This document shows positions 20,866 to 32,300 of a DNA stretch of 40,669 nt, in pieces. The notes below the pieces were generated by a model. The model was given only the letters and a program-made list of their open reading frames with translations, was not told the DNA's origin and made no database searches. Positions within the stretch are counted from its first letter, which is position 1; each line of letters opens with the position of its first letter. The DNA lies in NCBI GenBank assembly GCA_032718475.1, contig JAUCBJ010002351.1, positions 1-40,669 of the forward strand, given 5' to 3'. The translations under genes and the position numbers were made by a program. The DNA is from Nemertoderma westbladi. Taxonomy: Eukaryota; Xenacoelomorpha; Nemertodermatida; Nemertodermatidae.

Positions 20866-21875
20866 TAAGAATGCTGTGCCGGCACAAATTTGCACCGCCA
20901 CAACTCACTATCACCCATGACATTTGCTAGATCATCCGCATCTCCAAGGCCAGTGTCCTTTTTAAGATGCGTCTCAAGAAAGTCATGGGCTGTACAGTCC
21001 AGATCCACTAGGCTTATTCACTCCATGAGGCCGCCAAAGCACAAGATTATGCACTGGCTGGTCCTCACGGCGAAAGCAATGTTCTGAAAATCGGAGGCGA
21101 CTTTGTTCTAGTGTCAAGCTTGAGGGAACCAATGAGACACCTCCAATGTTATATAGTGTTTGGTTGACGAAGTGTGCATTGTACTTGACACAATGAACCC
21201 GACGTAGCATTCTTGTGAATGTGCCATCCAGAGAATTGGTGTCCTCAGCAGTTAGAGCCCAGCATGGACTCCCGTAGAGGAGTACTGGAACTACTGCTGC
21301 TCTAAATAATCGGACCTTAAGTTTCCGATTAATTCTCGGTGAATTCCCAATCCTGGAAAGCCTATTCAAGGCTGCCCATGCCTTTCCCTTACGAATTCGA
21401 AGGTCCTCACCTGACTTCCGAATCCATGATCCTAGGTAACAGAAGTCGTCCACATGCTCAACCATACCATCCTTTGCGCTTATTATGCTCATCCGGTCAG
21501 AGACTTGCTGAGGACTTTCAAAGTTAACTGTGAAAATTGTGTTCTTTTTGGAGTTAACAAAAAGACCAACACTAGAAGCAGCCTGTTCTAATGAACTGAG
21601 GAGCCGTTGGGCTCCCTCTAGTGATTCTGAGAGTACTCCTAAGTCATCAGCAAAGTCTAGATCAGTTAGGTACTTGGCAGGATTTCCTCGACTTCTGGAG
21701 CCAGTAGGTGGAGTTATCATCACCCCATCATCATTATGATGATCTAGATCCAAGGACATGCGTAGAACATAGTCAACCACAATTATGAACGAGAATGGCG
21801 CAAGTGTGTTTCCTTGGAGGACGCCCCATAACACTTCAAATGGTTCTGTATCACCGTTAAGCACGTCAACGGGGA
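20866..21875 (-). pseudogene. LINE reverse transcriptase, 5'-truncated (copy b)
   Basis: The open frame 21960-20983 contains palm motifs of a non-LTR reverse transcriptase: GVLQGNTLAPFSFIIVVDYV (46-65), the catalytic box DLDFADDLGVL (100-110, FADD in place of the more general YxDD), a GLFVNSKKNT block (132-141), CYLGSWIRKSG and VPVLLYGSPCW. It lacks the endonuclease and the first reverse-transcriptase blocks. Downstream of HGVNK it is frameshifted by a small insertion; homology resumes to the terminal stop near 20870. Sequence upstream of about 21875 is not LINE: it holds the hammerhead-like motif, so the first ~28 codons of the open frame are an artefact. The 3' flank 20743-20865 is shared with 17430-17545. 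Exact clade not determined. Confidence 0.85.
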
Positions 21876-21883
21876 TTGAACCA

Positions 21884-21926
21884 CCGCTATACGTACGTTT
21901 CGGCCTATCAGGCCTCATCAGTAGCG
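21884..21926 (-). ncRNA. Hammerhead-ribozyme-like motif 2
   Basis: On the minus strand, in order: stem I 5' strand CGCTA (21926-21922), core CTGATGA (21921-21915), stem II GGCC-TGATA-GGCC (21914-21902), core GAAA (21901-21898), a stem III of C-G plus G-C closed on a 2-base loop (21897-21892), U and A at the predicted cleavage site (21891-21890), and stem I 3' strand TAGCG (21889-21885). All conserved catalytic positions are present and stems I (5 bp) and II (4 bp) are perfect. Just 3' of it lies GGTTCAATCCCC (about 21880-21869), a good Pol III B-box match. Activity is inferred, not shown. Confidence 0.75.
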
Positions 21927-21970
21927 CTGTCCAGTTCAGCCACTTGCCCCTTACATTCACTCTCTAATCC

Positions 21971-22840
21971 ACTTCCAGGCAATCTTAAGTTGCATATATA
22001 TTTTCTGTAATAATCATCGGATCGTGTAATGTTAAATAAACGAATTTCCTTTCAACAATTTAAATATGGTGGAAAGTTTCCATAGCAACAGACACTCTTT
22101 ACTGCCTCTTAGGCTACATTCTGTGGGATGTTTGAACATAAACATACGTTAGATAGAGATCCGCGCAGTTGTAAATAGTTCTATGGCTGTAAATAATCTA
22201 TGCCAAGTTATCAAAATAGCATTAAAAACAAGAAAACAAATTATAAATTGTAATAATATCCTTTAATCTATTCAATATTATATACTACATCAATAATAAA
22301 AAACTATTTCCAACCACAATAGACCTTCTGCAACCACAAATGCAATATGTTTCCATTGAAACATTAACAATAAATATATGATGTAGGCCTACTTAATATC
22401 ATCACGTCATATTAAACTTTTAAACGTTTTCACATTGGGAAAAGGTGTATTTTATTTCACAGCATTTTTGAATGAGAAAAAATAACAAAATTATCAAATT
22501 AAAATTGAATTTGAATGAAATCATTATATTCCGAACAGAATGAGCCCAAAACCAGCAACCTACGATTTAAACTCGCGAAGTTATGGCCAAAAAGAAGCTG
22601 CTGCCTAATTTAAGAATATAGACTTTAGTTGGAGTGCTAATAATAATAAAAATAAACATACTGTAGTTATAAAGTTAAACAATAATTTTTCTTCCTCGAG
22701 TTGTATAGTGTATGATGGAATTGTTTTAGTTTATTGTAGTAGCGACAGAATACTTAAAGGTTTGCATAGGCCTACTTGTACTAGTAATTCCTCTAAGTCA
22801 CTAACATATTGTTTCAACATATCTGTGCTGATTATCTGTG
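21971..22840. other. AT-rich non-coding
   Basis: No gene, array or inverted repeat that I can support. Confidence 0.5.
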
Positions 22841-22844
22841 CTGG

Positions 22845-23165
22845 AGGTGTCTCATTGGTTCCCCCAAGCTTGACACTAGAACAAAATCGCCTCCGCTTTG
22901 CAGGACATTGCTTTCGCCGTGAGGACCAGCCAGTGCATAATCTTGTACTTTGGCAGCCTCATGGAGTGAATAAGCATGGTGGACAGCCCATGACTTTCTT
23001 GAGACGCATCTTAAAGGACACTGGCCTTGAAGATGCGGATGATCTAGCAAATGTCATGGGTGATAGGGAGTTGTGGCGGTGCAATTTTGTTGACAAGCCG
23101 GCACAGCATTCTTAAAAATGCAGCTGCAATGCAGCATGCCGATCCTAGTAGTAGTAGTAGTAGTG
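22845..23165 (+). pseudogene. LINE C-terminal fragment (copy c) with (TAG)n tail
   Basis: Open to its stop at 23115 with GGVSLVPPSLTLEQNRLRFA, GHCFRREDQPVHNLVLWQPH, then the terminal MGDRELWRCNFVDKPAQHS. It is same-strand as copy a and opposite to copy b. Unlike b, its C-terminus is unbroken. After the stop comes GCAGCTGCAATGCAGC and a (TAG)n microsatellite at about 23147-23164. The 5' truncation is near 22840; the ORF upstream of that is unrelated. Confidence 0.82.
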
Positions 23166-23717
23166 CTGATTACTGCGGCCTATGCTTAGCTACGATATGT
23201 AGGGTAGCCTACAGTACCGTTGCGGTAGCAGCGGTACAGTACAATGGAATAGAGCAGTTGATAATGAATTATAATAATAAGTGGATATTGTCGGTGGATA
23301 TTGTATAGTTCCAGGATCAATATCACTCAATTAAATTAAAAAAATTCAAAAGGAAAAAGATTAACGGTGTCATTGTCATAGGGCAATCATTTCTGACGTA
23401 CCGGAATAGTGATTATCTATAGCACGATTATATGGCTTGGCTACCCACGACATGTTCTAACGAAGGCAATATTTTCTACGTATATTGGACTCACGAGAAA
23501 TATATTATCAATAAGTAATTTCGAACATCAACAGATTTCAATTTCAAACAAGATTTATTGACACGTAAAACTAAATGAACACAAGTCATAAAATAATAAC
23601 GCGTTTTGAATTTAGAAAATAATCTAAACTAGACAGGAAAGAACCCGTATTTCTCAAATTACTACTTGTTATTATTTTGTCTTTCGGTGTGTTCCAAGAA
23701 AAAATTATGTAATATTG
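23166..23717. other. Non-coding
   Basis: AT-rich, no supported gene. Confidence 0.5.
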
Positions 23718-23936
23718 GGGTGTATACGCTACGCCGACAACCGACAACCAACGCCGACAACCATTATTAAAGCTAATTAATGTTATTTATTGATTGAGGG
23801 AAAGGAACATGTTACAGTGGAAGGTTATTCTAACCAAAACAATAAACGAGAGTCACGAACTCAGGTTACATTTTCATATTAGCTGTTGTCGGCAGTGGTT
23901 GTCGGCTGTCGGTTGTAGGCGTAGCGTTTACACCCA
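23718..23936. mobile_element. 219-bp MITE with ~45-bp inverted ends and 7-8 bp target duplication
   Basis: Left end GGGTGTATACGCTACGCC (from 23718), right end GGCGTAGCGTTTACACCC (to 23935). The arms contain repeats of CGACAACC. TAATATTG stands on both sides (23710-23717 and 23937-23944). No coding capacity. An 8-bp duplication is typical of hAT and P superfamilies; the ends do not let me choose. Confidence 0.85.
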
Positions 23937-23944
23937 TAATATTG

Positions 23945-24883
23945 GTATTTTTCGTATAATTAAAAATACCGGTCGCATTTCTCTATGGGTAGGCTATTAA
24001 TAATTCTGAAATGTATAGCGCGCCCTGGTCACTGGAGGTTATTCTGCTTGACTGGGTCTGGGTGCGACTTTGCTTTTGGGACGGGGTGCTGATTGAAGGG
24101 GGGGTTGAAGGGGTGAACTGTCCCCCTTTTCACTTTGACTGATTTGCGGTTTTGTTAAATTTCTTGGATTATTATAGTTGTTGTGATGCTAAAATTTAAT
24201 TTGTCTTTGATAATGTATTATTTTGTTTCATATTGTTTAGACCTTAAATTTTCATAATATATTAGTTGAGTTTTTGTTTATACATTTGCTCTATAATATA
24301 TTATTGGTATTTATTCAAAAAATTGAATGAAACTGTTATCACTATTATTATCTTACTAGAACTACTGACACTAATGTGGAACAGCTAGGATATTTGCGCT
24401 TTGTTTGTGTTTTAGTTTTAGTAACTATAGCTACCCCTTTCTATTGTTAGTTTTTTTCTATAATGCAGCATTGGTTGATTGCCTTAGCAGCCGGTGTTGT
24501 AATATTCGTAAGGAAATGGAGTCTGCATTTATAATATAGGGTGGTTCTATGGTGGGTTCAGGGTCATCACTCGCTCGGTGTCCTGGTTGTGCATCATGGG
24601 CATTTTTTCATAAATATTCGGTAACCTTAAATCTTGTAAACGTGCTTGATAATGAAATTATTTGCTTCATATTATATTTTTGTTAGTGGTGGCAAAGTTT
24701 AATTTTTTATTATGTGGGACGATCGACAAAGTCAGCTAGCCTCACGCCTTACAGTTTAGACAATTGTTTAGTTTAAGCCTACTTACTAGGCCTACAGCTG
24801 ACTGACATAGTTCATTTGTAATAGTCTTGGCTAGGATTCTTCCCCCGGGCTCCTTTCAGCCAGTTTGCTGGCTTTCTAGTTAA
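23945..24883. other. Non-coding
   Basis: Holds the GGGGTGAACTGTCCCCCTTT module (24109-24130) shared with 11821-11847. Otherwise AT-rich without a gene. Confidence 0.5.
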
Positions 24884-25833
24884 GTGACACACTGAGAAAC
24901 AATTAATAAAATTAAATAATATATCCAGCAATATTTCGGCCACAAGCCTTTTACTAGCTGTAGGGTAAATGGTTTACAATAGAAATTATAACATTACAGC
25001 AACAGCACAAAACAGTACGTACTACTGGTGACACCGCTACCGGTGACAGTCTAGGCTACATAATGGGGGGGGGGGGGGCACACATTACATACTGTAGCAC
25101 TAAACTAACCATTACTACTCTACATGGGATGTTATAAATTTGTTTGGCCGCTCGGCACTATTGCTACTATGACTTTGCTAGGTAGCAATCCCCTTTATTG
25201 GAGGGTGATAATTGCTGCTGTTATCCATACATATATGAGTTTTATCCTCAAAAAAAGTGAAGAAAATTAGAGAAATTGTAGAAACAAGATATGAGATGTT
25301 TTATCTGCTTGATATTCTGCAGTGAAGTCTATACAGCGGTGGTGTTTAGAGTTAGTTAAATCACTTAGTAGTGAACACCACAGCCATTAAACAGTGCAAA
25401 ACAGTCATCGCAAAAGCGACGGTATATATTAGGGAAAACTCCGAACGACAATGTATTCCGAGTCCTGCTGACATTAGTGTGGAATATAAATTGCTTACAA
25501 TCAATTCGGATCAATTAATTTACAGTAAACATCCCACCCTTATTGCTTTAGCTACAACACACATTAGCTACTGAATTATATATACACAGTAGCATACAGT
25601 AGAATACGTAGAATTATATGATAATTGTTAATCTTAGTACGTGTAGGCCTACGCTCTCGCTAACTGTCACCGGTACCGGTGTCAGCAGTAGTACGTACTG
25701 TTTTGTGCTGTTGCTGTAATGTTATAATTTCTGTTGTAAACCGTTTACATTTATAATAAAAGGCCTGTGGCCGAAATATTGCTGGAAATATTAATTAATT
25801 TTATTAATTGTTTCTGAGTGGATCACTTGTAAA
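24884..25833. mobile_element. ~0.95-kb foldback element with ~180-bp inverted arms
   Basis: Left arm 24884-25055 and right arm 25655-25833 are reverse complements with few differences: CTGAGAAACAATTAATAAAA, CAGCAATATTTCGGCCACA, TTATAACATTACAGCAACAG and CACAAAACAGTACGTACTAC. A G14 run (25065-25078) sits just inside the left arm. The ~600-bp centre has no transposase; the 67-residue ORF at 25371 is not convincing. Non-autonomous DNA element; no clear target duplication. Confidence 0.82.
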
Positions 25834-26029
25834 AAGATCTTTCTTCTCTATCCTGCTATCCACTCCAGATAGATATTAATAATTGTGGCTGTAATGGTTC
25901 ATGGTTAATATACACTATCCTTTCATTGTAGCGAGTGGTTAAAGACGGTAAAGTGAGCACAGTTCGTTCCCATATAAATTGCGGACCTACAAGATATCAG
26001 TAAGTATTTTCAGGTCTACCTTTTATCGA

Positions 26030-26165
26030 ATCGCTAGCAGAATGAATGGTTAGAACGTCAGACATCCAACCTGGAGGTCACCAGTTCAATACTGGACGTC
26101 GTTACCGACCTTGCTAATCTGTGCCCAGTCAAAATTATTGTATTGTATTGTTGTATTGTTTGATA
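26030..26165 (+). repeat. tRNA-derived SINE, copy 1
   Basis: A-box region TGGTTAGAACG, an anticodon-arm-like CAGACATCCAACCTGG, and a TPsiC arm CCAGTTCAATACTGG, followed by GACGTCGTTACCGACC and CTAATCTGTGCCC. Ends in a (TATTG)n tail (about 26133-26155). The same order occurs in reverse complement at 27535-27652. The head looks like a glycine-type tRNA, but this is tentative. Confidence 0.7.
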
Positions 26166-27534
26166 TGTCTTTTGGTGGCATTATAGTATACATTGATGGA
26201 AAAGGGGAGAGGTAGTTGTAGATGGTTGTTTGGCGGATAAGTACATACCACTGTACCTACATCCGCCAAAACATACAATACAACATATCCTAGAATATAG
26301 TGTCTTAATTCAGACACGCACCTTTCAGTACAGACTAACTTTTTCTAGAAATAGCACATGCAATTTGGAACAGAGAAAGTTTTACCTCACAACTCTTTAG
26401 TGGGTTTTTTAGGTTTTCTTTTTGCTCTCAATAGTTTGGTCATACACGTATTTAAATATGATTGTACGTCGATATACCACTCGCAGAAGACCAAGCCAAT
26501 AGGCCTCCAAGAAGGAGCAAAAACCCAAAAGCAAGTCGACGACTATACCAGAGGACTTTATTTAAACTATGAACATTATAGTTATGTTCAGTTTCATACG
26601 TAGACATCATTTTTAATGTTTTGTACTGTGTACACATCATAGATACTGCGTGTGCAATGACACGTGTTGGTATATATTTGCAAATATCGGTATCTAATTA
26701 CGGAAGAATTAATATAGTCAGTCTATTAGTTAAATTAAATTATCTGGCGTTTTATAACTTACGAATTAATGATCTGTATGTCAAACATTGTTTTTTAATT
26801 TATTATTGGTGTTTTGGGTTAAATCACATTAGACAACCAAATTTGTTCCCTGACTATAATTTCGCCAATATCAGGTTTCTCAGTAATCAACATGGACAAA
26901 GAGGCCAAGGTATGGGTCCGTTCGACTCTTGTCTGAATCATAGAAAAAACGTACCTTGAATGCTAAGTAATAAATAACAAAGTAATTTTTTTCAATTGAT
27001 GAAATAGGCATGTGGAGTTGAGATGGGACGGGATTGTTATCGAAAATGCGGATTTGAATTGTATTTTAATGAGATTGAAATGAATGAATACAGCTAATAT
27101 TCTTCTCTCCGAGGGGGATCTGTGTTCCAAACAAAACTCAGAAAAAAATTATTAATTGAAATCTGTCTGGATGTAATGACTCAGTAAATGCACACGCAAC
27201 ATAGTTTATGTCACACGGACATATACCGCCATGCCATACTATAATTAATCATATGTTACGTTAGAAAGGCTCATATATATACTGTAGGTTTACGCGCTGC
27301 TAGAGGGAATGCAATTCACAGAATTCAGTGTTATGATTGTGAAATTCGTGTCCTCGCATTGTAAAGTAGAACAAGAATTGCGAAGTTACTTTTGTTTCCA
27401 TAAATTAATATTTTAAAACGAAATAATATAATTTTTGCACAAATGCACAAGCACACACAAAAAAATTGTATACCAGAGACTGAAATTCGAATTCAACAAA
27501 CCAAACAGCCACAAATAAAATGTTTTAATTTTTT
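26166..27534. other. Non-coding, one small hairpin
   Basis: A perfect 10-bp inverted repeat TTTGGCGGAT / ATCCGCCAAA spans about 26229-26271. The open frames here (81, 62 and 112 residues) are AT-rich and have no motif. No gene supported. Confidence 0.5.
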
Positions 27535-27652
27535 TGGGCACAGCTTTGCAAAGTCGGCAATGACGTCCAGGTGGGATCAAACTGGTGACCTCCTCCGGGT
27601 TGGAAGTCTGACGCTCTAACTATTCAGCTTGCGGCTCAGGTAAAAGTTAGAA
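27535..27652 (-). repeat. tRNA-derived SINE, copy 2
   Basis: On the minus strand: TAGTTAGAGCGTCAGACTTC, CAACCCGGAGG, GTCACCAGTTTGATCCCA, CCTGGACGTCATTGCCGAC and GCTGTGCCCAAAAAAATT. It matches copy 1 block by block and differs in its A-rich tail. Confidence 0.7.
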
Positions 27653-27700
27653 TTGGAAATACTACCTGATACCTTGTATGTCCGCAATTTAACTTCTCTT

Positions 27701-27770
27701 GGCCTCCCATCTGTCACACATCCAGCACAGTGGCAGCAGATGATGGTATTGACAGATGGGAGGGGAGGCC
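27701..27770. repeat. 70-bp inverted repeat (hairpin)
   Basis: GGCCTCCCATCTGTCA (27701-27716) pairs with TGACAGATGGGAGGGGAGGCC (27750-27770), allowing a 5-base bulge. Loop about 33 bases. Confidence 0.8.
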
Positions 27771-27803
27771 ATGATGAGGTAAATTGGGGATATACACGGT
27801 ATC

Positions 27804-28307
27804 TGTCACGGTGACTACCTCATACAGTCATATATGCCAGTACTGCAGTACGCAGATATGGCAGTATGGAGGAAGCCGTTTAGAAAGTTTCAATATAAAA
27901 AAACGCCGAAAGGGACGAACCGCAATCTTATATATAAAATACTTTCTTGGTCCCCGAGCCAGACCAGTCAGTCGTTATGCTGGGCCCTTCTGTCAGCTAT
28001 GTTCTCTTTTTAATAAGAGAATTGACACTGTCTATCTAATTATGAATTAATTACCTTACTATAAAATGTGTATAAAATGTGCTCTGCATATGCCAACCCA
28101 ACCCAAAGTCCACCCCGATTGGCCCACCCAAAGTCAGAAAGTCGCCCAAATACAGAAATGTCCACCCTGATTAGCCCACCCAAACAGCCAAAGTCTGAAA
28201 GTTGTAAGAGATAAATAATGAATAACGTGAATAGCGTACGCTCCAGGCAGCCAGGACGGTAGAAAGGTGCCAGGATCTGAGGCTGGACAGGTTTATCCGA
28301 TTATATG
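27804..28307 (+). repeat. 504-bp direct repeat, copy A (LTR-like)
   Basis: Matches 38660-39163 over exactly 504 bases with three substitutions I can see. It begins TGTCACGGTGAC and ends GATTATATG. On the plus strand TATATATAAAATAC is followed ~35 bases on by a CCAGTCAGTCG initiator, a Pol II promoter layout common in LTRs. CCAAT boxes also occur in the opposite sense. It could be an LTR of the enclosed BEL element or of a different one. The outer end is TG rather than the expected CA, and flanks show no target duplication. Confidence 0.6.
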
Positions 28308-29586
28308 AGTAATCTGGTCGTTAGATAGTTCGGTAGTTAATCGTAAAATCTCCTAAAAAATCAGAACATTCACCAGCACTAACTCTGACTATGATTAAGA
28401 CAAGCTGACAAGGTCTGTACCGCTGTACCGGTAACAGTATACAGTATGTTCCGCAGTTACTGATTCCAAGCCTGTACAGTGCCAGCTGTCCTGTCTCTTT
28501 TTTGGGCTTACATTTTTGAGGCCTCAGAAACCAGCTAGTCCCAACCGCCGGGCGTACGCAATACCGCTCTCCTAATTTTTTCATATAATATAACAAATTA
28601 GCACAAATAGTACGCCCATTTGCCTCTAAAACTAAAAAACCTTCATGGGCAATAAATCAATAAACTAAATAATATTACACTTTAATCGTATTAGAGTTTG
28701 TATAGTGTATATATAGAGTACATCCAATATACCTCCAATGAGGTGAGAGAAAATAAAACGTACAGTAGGACTCGATCATTGACCGCGGACCTGAGCATTA
28801 TTGGTCGCAAAAGAGTTCTGAAGTTATCGCAATATCAATGAGCTGGTTTAGAGGACTAAATAATCAATCGTTGGAGAACCAGTGATGCAGAAATCGAAAG
28901 ACGAGCACCAAAGTCGAGCCGCAGTCATTAGAGAACCCTGATCAAATCTATTATCTAAATAATATTTTTCGTAACTGATAGCGATAATATTCGCCATTGT
29001 GATATCTTCTGCTTGTCATATTAATCGGTAGATGAGCGTCTCTGGTAGATAATTCAGTATTTACCGCTCATATTATAATTAATTTTTCTTCATTCCGTTT
29101 ATGAAAACCTTTGCTGGGTTTATTTCCATAAGTGATGATACAATGTCAATAGGAGTTAAAATCATCAGGACTACTTCGAATTTGGCACAGCCTCGGAGAT
29201 GATAATATTTTTCGTACCCAGGATATTATGTAATCCATAATCCTTCCAAATCACCCCCCACAACCCGACCAACTGCATCCCACATCCCATATAATGCAAA
29301 CCAAACCGCACCCCACATCCCATATAATACAAACCTAACCCTAGAGCTCATTTTCCTTTTCGAGTGGGTTTTTTTTATTTATTTTTTTTTATTATTGTAC
29401 TTTCGGTTTATAAAATTACGAAAACCGAATGAAAAATATTACCCGAGGACAAAAAAAGTGTTTTTTGGGAGTTCTGAGCATATTTTTAATTTAATTAAAA
29501 TACTTTATTCATTCTCAAAAATAAATTTTATTTCAGAACTCAAAATAATGCGGCATTTATAAGGTAGCAAAAAATAAAAAATATTT
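28308..29586. other. Non-coding between repeat A and BEL-2 coding end
   Basis: No supported gene. CACATCCCATATAATRCAAAC is repeated in tandem near 29279-29335. If A and B are LTRs of BEL-2, this is its 3' untranslated region. Confidence 0.5.
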
Positions 29587-30010
29587 TTAATTACCGCTCT
29601 CATGCACATTTACGTTCTGTGGTGTGTTGTGCAACGCCATTTCTGAGTCTTGTTCTAGGAGGCAGAGTTTGCGAATAGGACGTTCTAGAACCTGACCAGA
29701 GGGTACCTTTAATAACACACTTCGCACAAGTCCATCTTTGCCGATTTTTGGCTCAATAACCTGAGCAATTTTCCAATTTTTGCGAGATATCAGTGGTTCA
29801 TGAATCAAAACTAAATCTCCAGTTTTAACATTCTCTACTCTGCTGAACCATTTTGTACGCAGTTGTTGACTGGGTAGATAGATAATACTGCAGCCAAATC
29901 CGCCAGAATGTATTTGTTAAAAGTTGCAAAGTTTTCCACATGCGTTTTGAGTTGATGTCTCCATCGTCAATCTCGCTGATAGGTACCATTGTGGCTCTCT
30001 TTGTATACAA
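29587..30010 (-). pseudogene. BEL-2 Pol C-terminus (integrase tail, DUF5641-type domain)
   Basis: Two frames cover the domain. From about 30010 to 29886 the homology reads LYTKRATMVPISEIDDGDIN and NTFWRIWLQYYL. A 4-base duplication (CTAT) near 29880 then shifts it to the frame ending at 29587, with ENVKTGDLVLIHEP, KNWKIAQV and RPIRKLCLLE. The family's typical features (FW.RW..YL, GD.V, KLCLLE) are all present. The same KLCLLE-type end survives in BEL-1, which is how its second deletion was recognised. Confidence 0.8.
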
Positions 30011-32300
30011 AAATGTGCCGGTGTAAGTGCTTCCACACATTCAGGTGAGTGTGACATCTTTGTTAAAGGTCTCGAGTTTAATACACACTCAACTTCACAG
30101 AACAATGTCCGCATAGCCTCATCATCGAGGTATGTGTAGTTTAATTCAGCAGGCAATATCTTATATAAGGATCTCTTGACACTTTGGACTAATCGCTCAT
30201 AAGTGCCACCATACCATGGTGAATATGGTGGTGTGAAGTCCCAGTCTATAAATTGGATCTGATAGTCCTTCAATGTTTCTTCGACTAAAACATTATTCCA
30301 ACCTTCAATTGACTTAGATATCTCTTTGTTAGATGCAACAAAGTTGCCACCATTATCAGACGTTATAGATTTTGGTGTACCTCGTCTGGTGATGAATCGC
30401 CGTAAAGCCAGTAAGAAAGAGTCCATATTAGCGTGAAACATTAGATCGATATGAATGGCACGAGTTGTCATACAGACCATTAAAATGCCCCATCGTTTGA
30501 TTATTGATCTCGCGCGTTTGACCTCAATTGGTCCGAACATATCAATCCCACAATTTGTGAATGCAGGTTCAAAAATGGCAAAACGGGTTTCTGGTAAATC
30601 TGCCATCTGTTGTTGCATGAGTGGTGCATTAAAGCGTTGACATGGTAAGCAAAATTTCATGACATTTTGTAATGTTCTCCAGGGGTAGATGAGGTAATAA
30701 TGTTGTCGTAAATGAGCTAATATGTGATCTCGCCCTGCATGGTTAAGATCCAGGTGGGTATCATAGATCAACTGTTGCAATAACAATGGCTCTCTGATGA
30801 GTATTGGATGAATTGTGTTTTGTGATACTGGAGCAAATGTTAAGCGAGTTTTAACTTTAACAAGTCCATCTATCATGGTGGTATTGTATTTAGATGGTTT
30901 GATTGGTTTATCATGTTGGTGTTGGGAATATAGATTATCATCAGACAGCACTTGAGAGAGACGCAAACGTTGTTTGAGAGTCACTGAACGTTCTTCTGCA
31001 GTAATTGGTTGCAGAAAATGTTCTGGGATTGTGGTCACATCCTGGGCTTTCTTCCAACATCTCCAATGTGTGTATCTCTTAATTCGACATGGCTCATCTA
31101 TTGTTTCTCGTAGAGACTTATTGTTCCTCAAAACATCTTCAAGCCAAGGACTCAAACCCCTAGAGATATCTGGAAAATTTGCATCTGTCGGTTGCTTCTG
31201 GTATTGTTCATTGACTACTGCAACCACCTCAGTTAATCCTTGCTCTTTATAGGACTGATTAACACTATATTTATTACCTTTAATTAAAAGTTTTGATCGT
31301 TTTGGTTGTGGTTTAGATGGTATGGTCTCCGCTCTCGCAGGGAGCTGTAGATCCTGAAGAGGTTCAGGCCAATACTCTGCTGTCTTAGAAAGAAAGTCAG
31401 GGCCATTCCACCATACCCTGTTGTTGATTATCTCATCAGCATAAGCTCCACGTGATGTGAGATCTGCAGGATTGTTGACACCTGGTACATGAAACCACTG
31501 CTCTACTTGGGTGAATTTAAAAATATGATTCACTCGATTGGTAACATAAACACATAGTTTATGTTTTTGATTATGTAGGTATTGAATTACAAGTGATGCA
31601 TCTGTCCAATAGAATAAGTGCAATTGTATAGTGAGTTCCTTAGAGATCATTCTAGACAGGTCTACACCCATAACTGCAGACTGCAATTCTGCGCGTGGTG
31701 TCATTAGTCCCTTGGTTGGCATCACACGGGATTTCGATGCCGCAAATGCAACCTGTATATTAGAAGGGGATGCTTCGAATCGCAAATAAGCCACTGCTCC
31801 CATGCCCTTTGAACTTGCATCAGAAAATATATGCAGTTCCAAAATGTCATGCTTTCGGAGTCCTTTGAAATATGTTCGCTTAATACGTAGTTGTTCAATA
31901 TTCCTGAGATCATTTTCCCATCGTCGCCAATCTTTTTGGAGTTGAATAGGTAGTGGATCATCCCAGTCAAGGTCTTCTTGCCACATTTCTTTAATCAATA
32001 ATTTTGGCAATAATATTACAGGGTTGAGAAATCCTAATGGATCAAAGACCCCAGCAAGTTTTGACAAACATTTACGTTTTGTAGATGAGATCTTCTGTAT
32101 GTCAATCTTCACCTTAAAGTAGAACTCATCTTCCAAGGTTGCCCATCTCATCCCTAAGATTTTAGTGACAGGTAAGGGATCAGAGTCCAGATCAATATCT
32201 GGATTTGCACGTTGATTGGCAGGGAATGATTCAAGAAACTCTTTGCTATTGCTGGCAAATTTGATTAAGTTGAAACCACCCTTCTTCAAGCAACTTTGAA
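30009..32300 (-). pseudogene. BEL-2 Pol: RT thumb, RNase H and integrase
   Basis: Open frame from 32289, homologous to residue 760 (about 30010). RNase H acidic residues: D157 (FSDASS), E201 (PRAEL), D230 (WTDAS). The BEL-typical NNPADLTSRG follows at 272-281. Integrase zinc finger: H512, H517, C547 and C550. Catalytic triad: D583 (GIDMFGP), D645 (TSDNGGNF) and E698 (GGTYERL). The last 30 residues of the frame (to 29917) are out of frame because one T is lost from a T-run near 30008. The start is also artificial: a one-base deletion at about 32300 separates it from the reverse-transcriptase frame. All catalytic residues are kept. Confidence 0.92.

Noticed and set aside
27784-28050. 88-residue ORF, repeated at 38667-38906
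   Set aside because: It lies wholly within the 504-bp repeat across its TATA and initiator region; no domain, and the two copies are simply the same repeat.
28321-28596. 91-residue minus-strand ORF
   Set aside because: No homology pattern, partly AT-rich, no link to the BEL frames.
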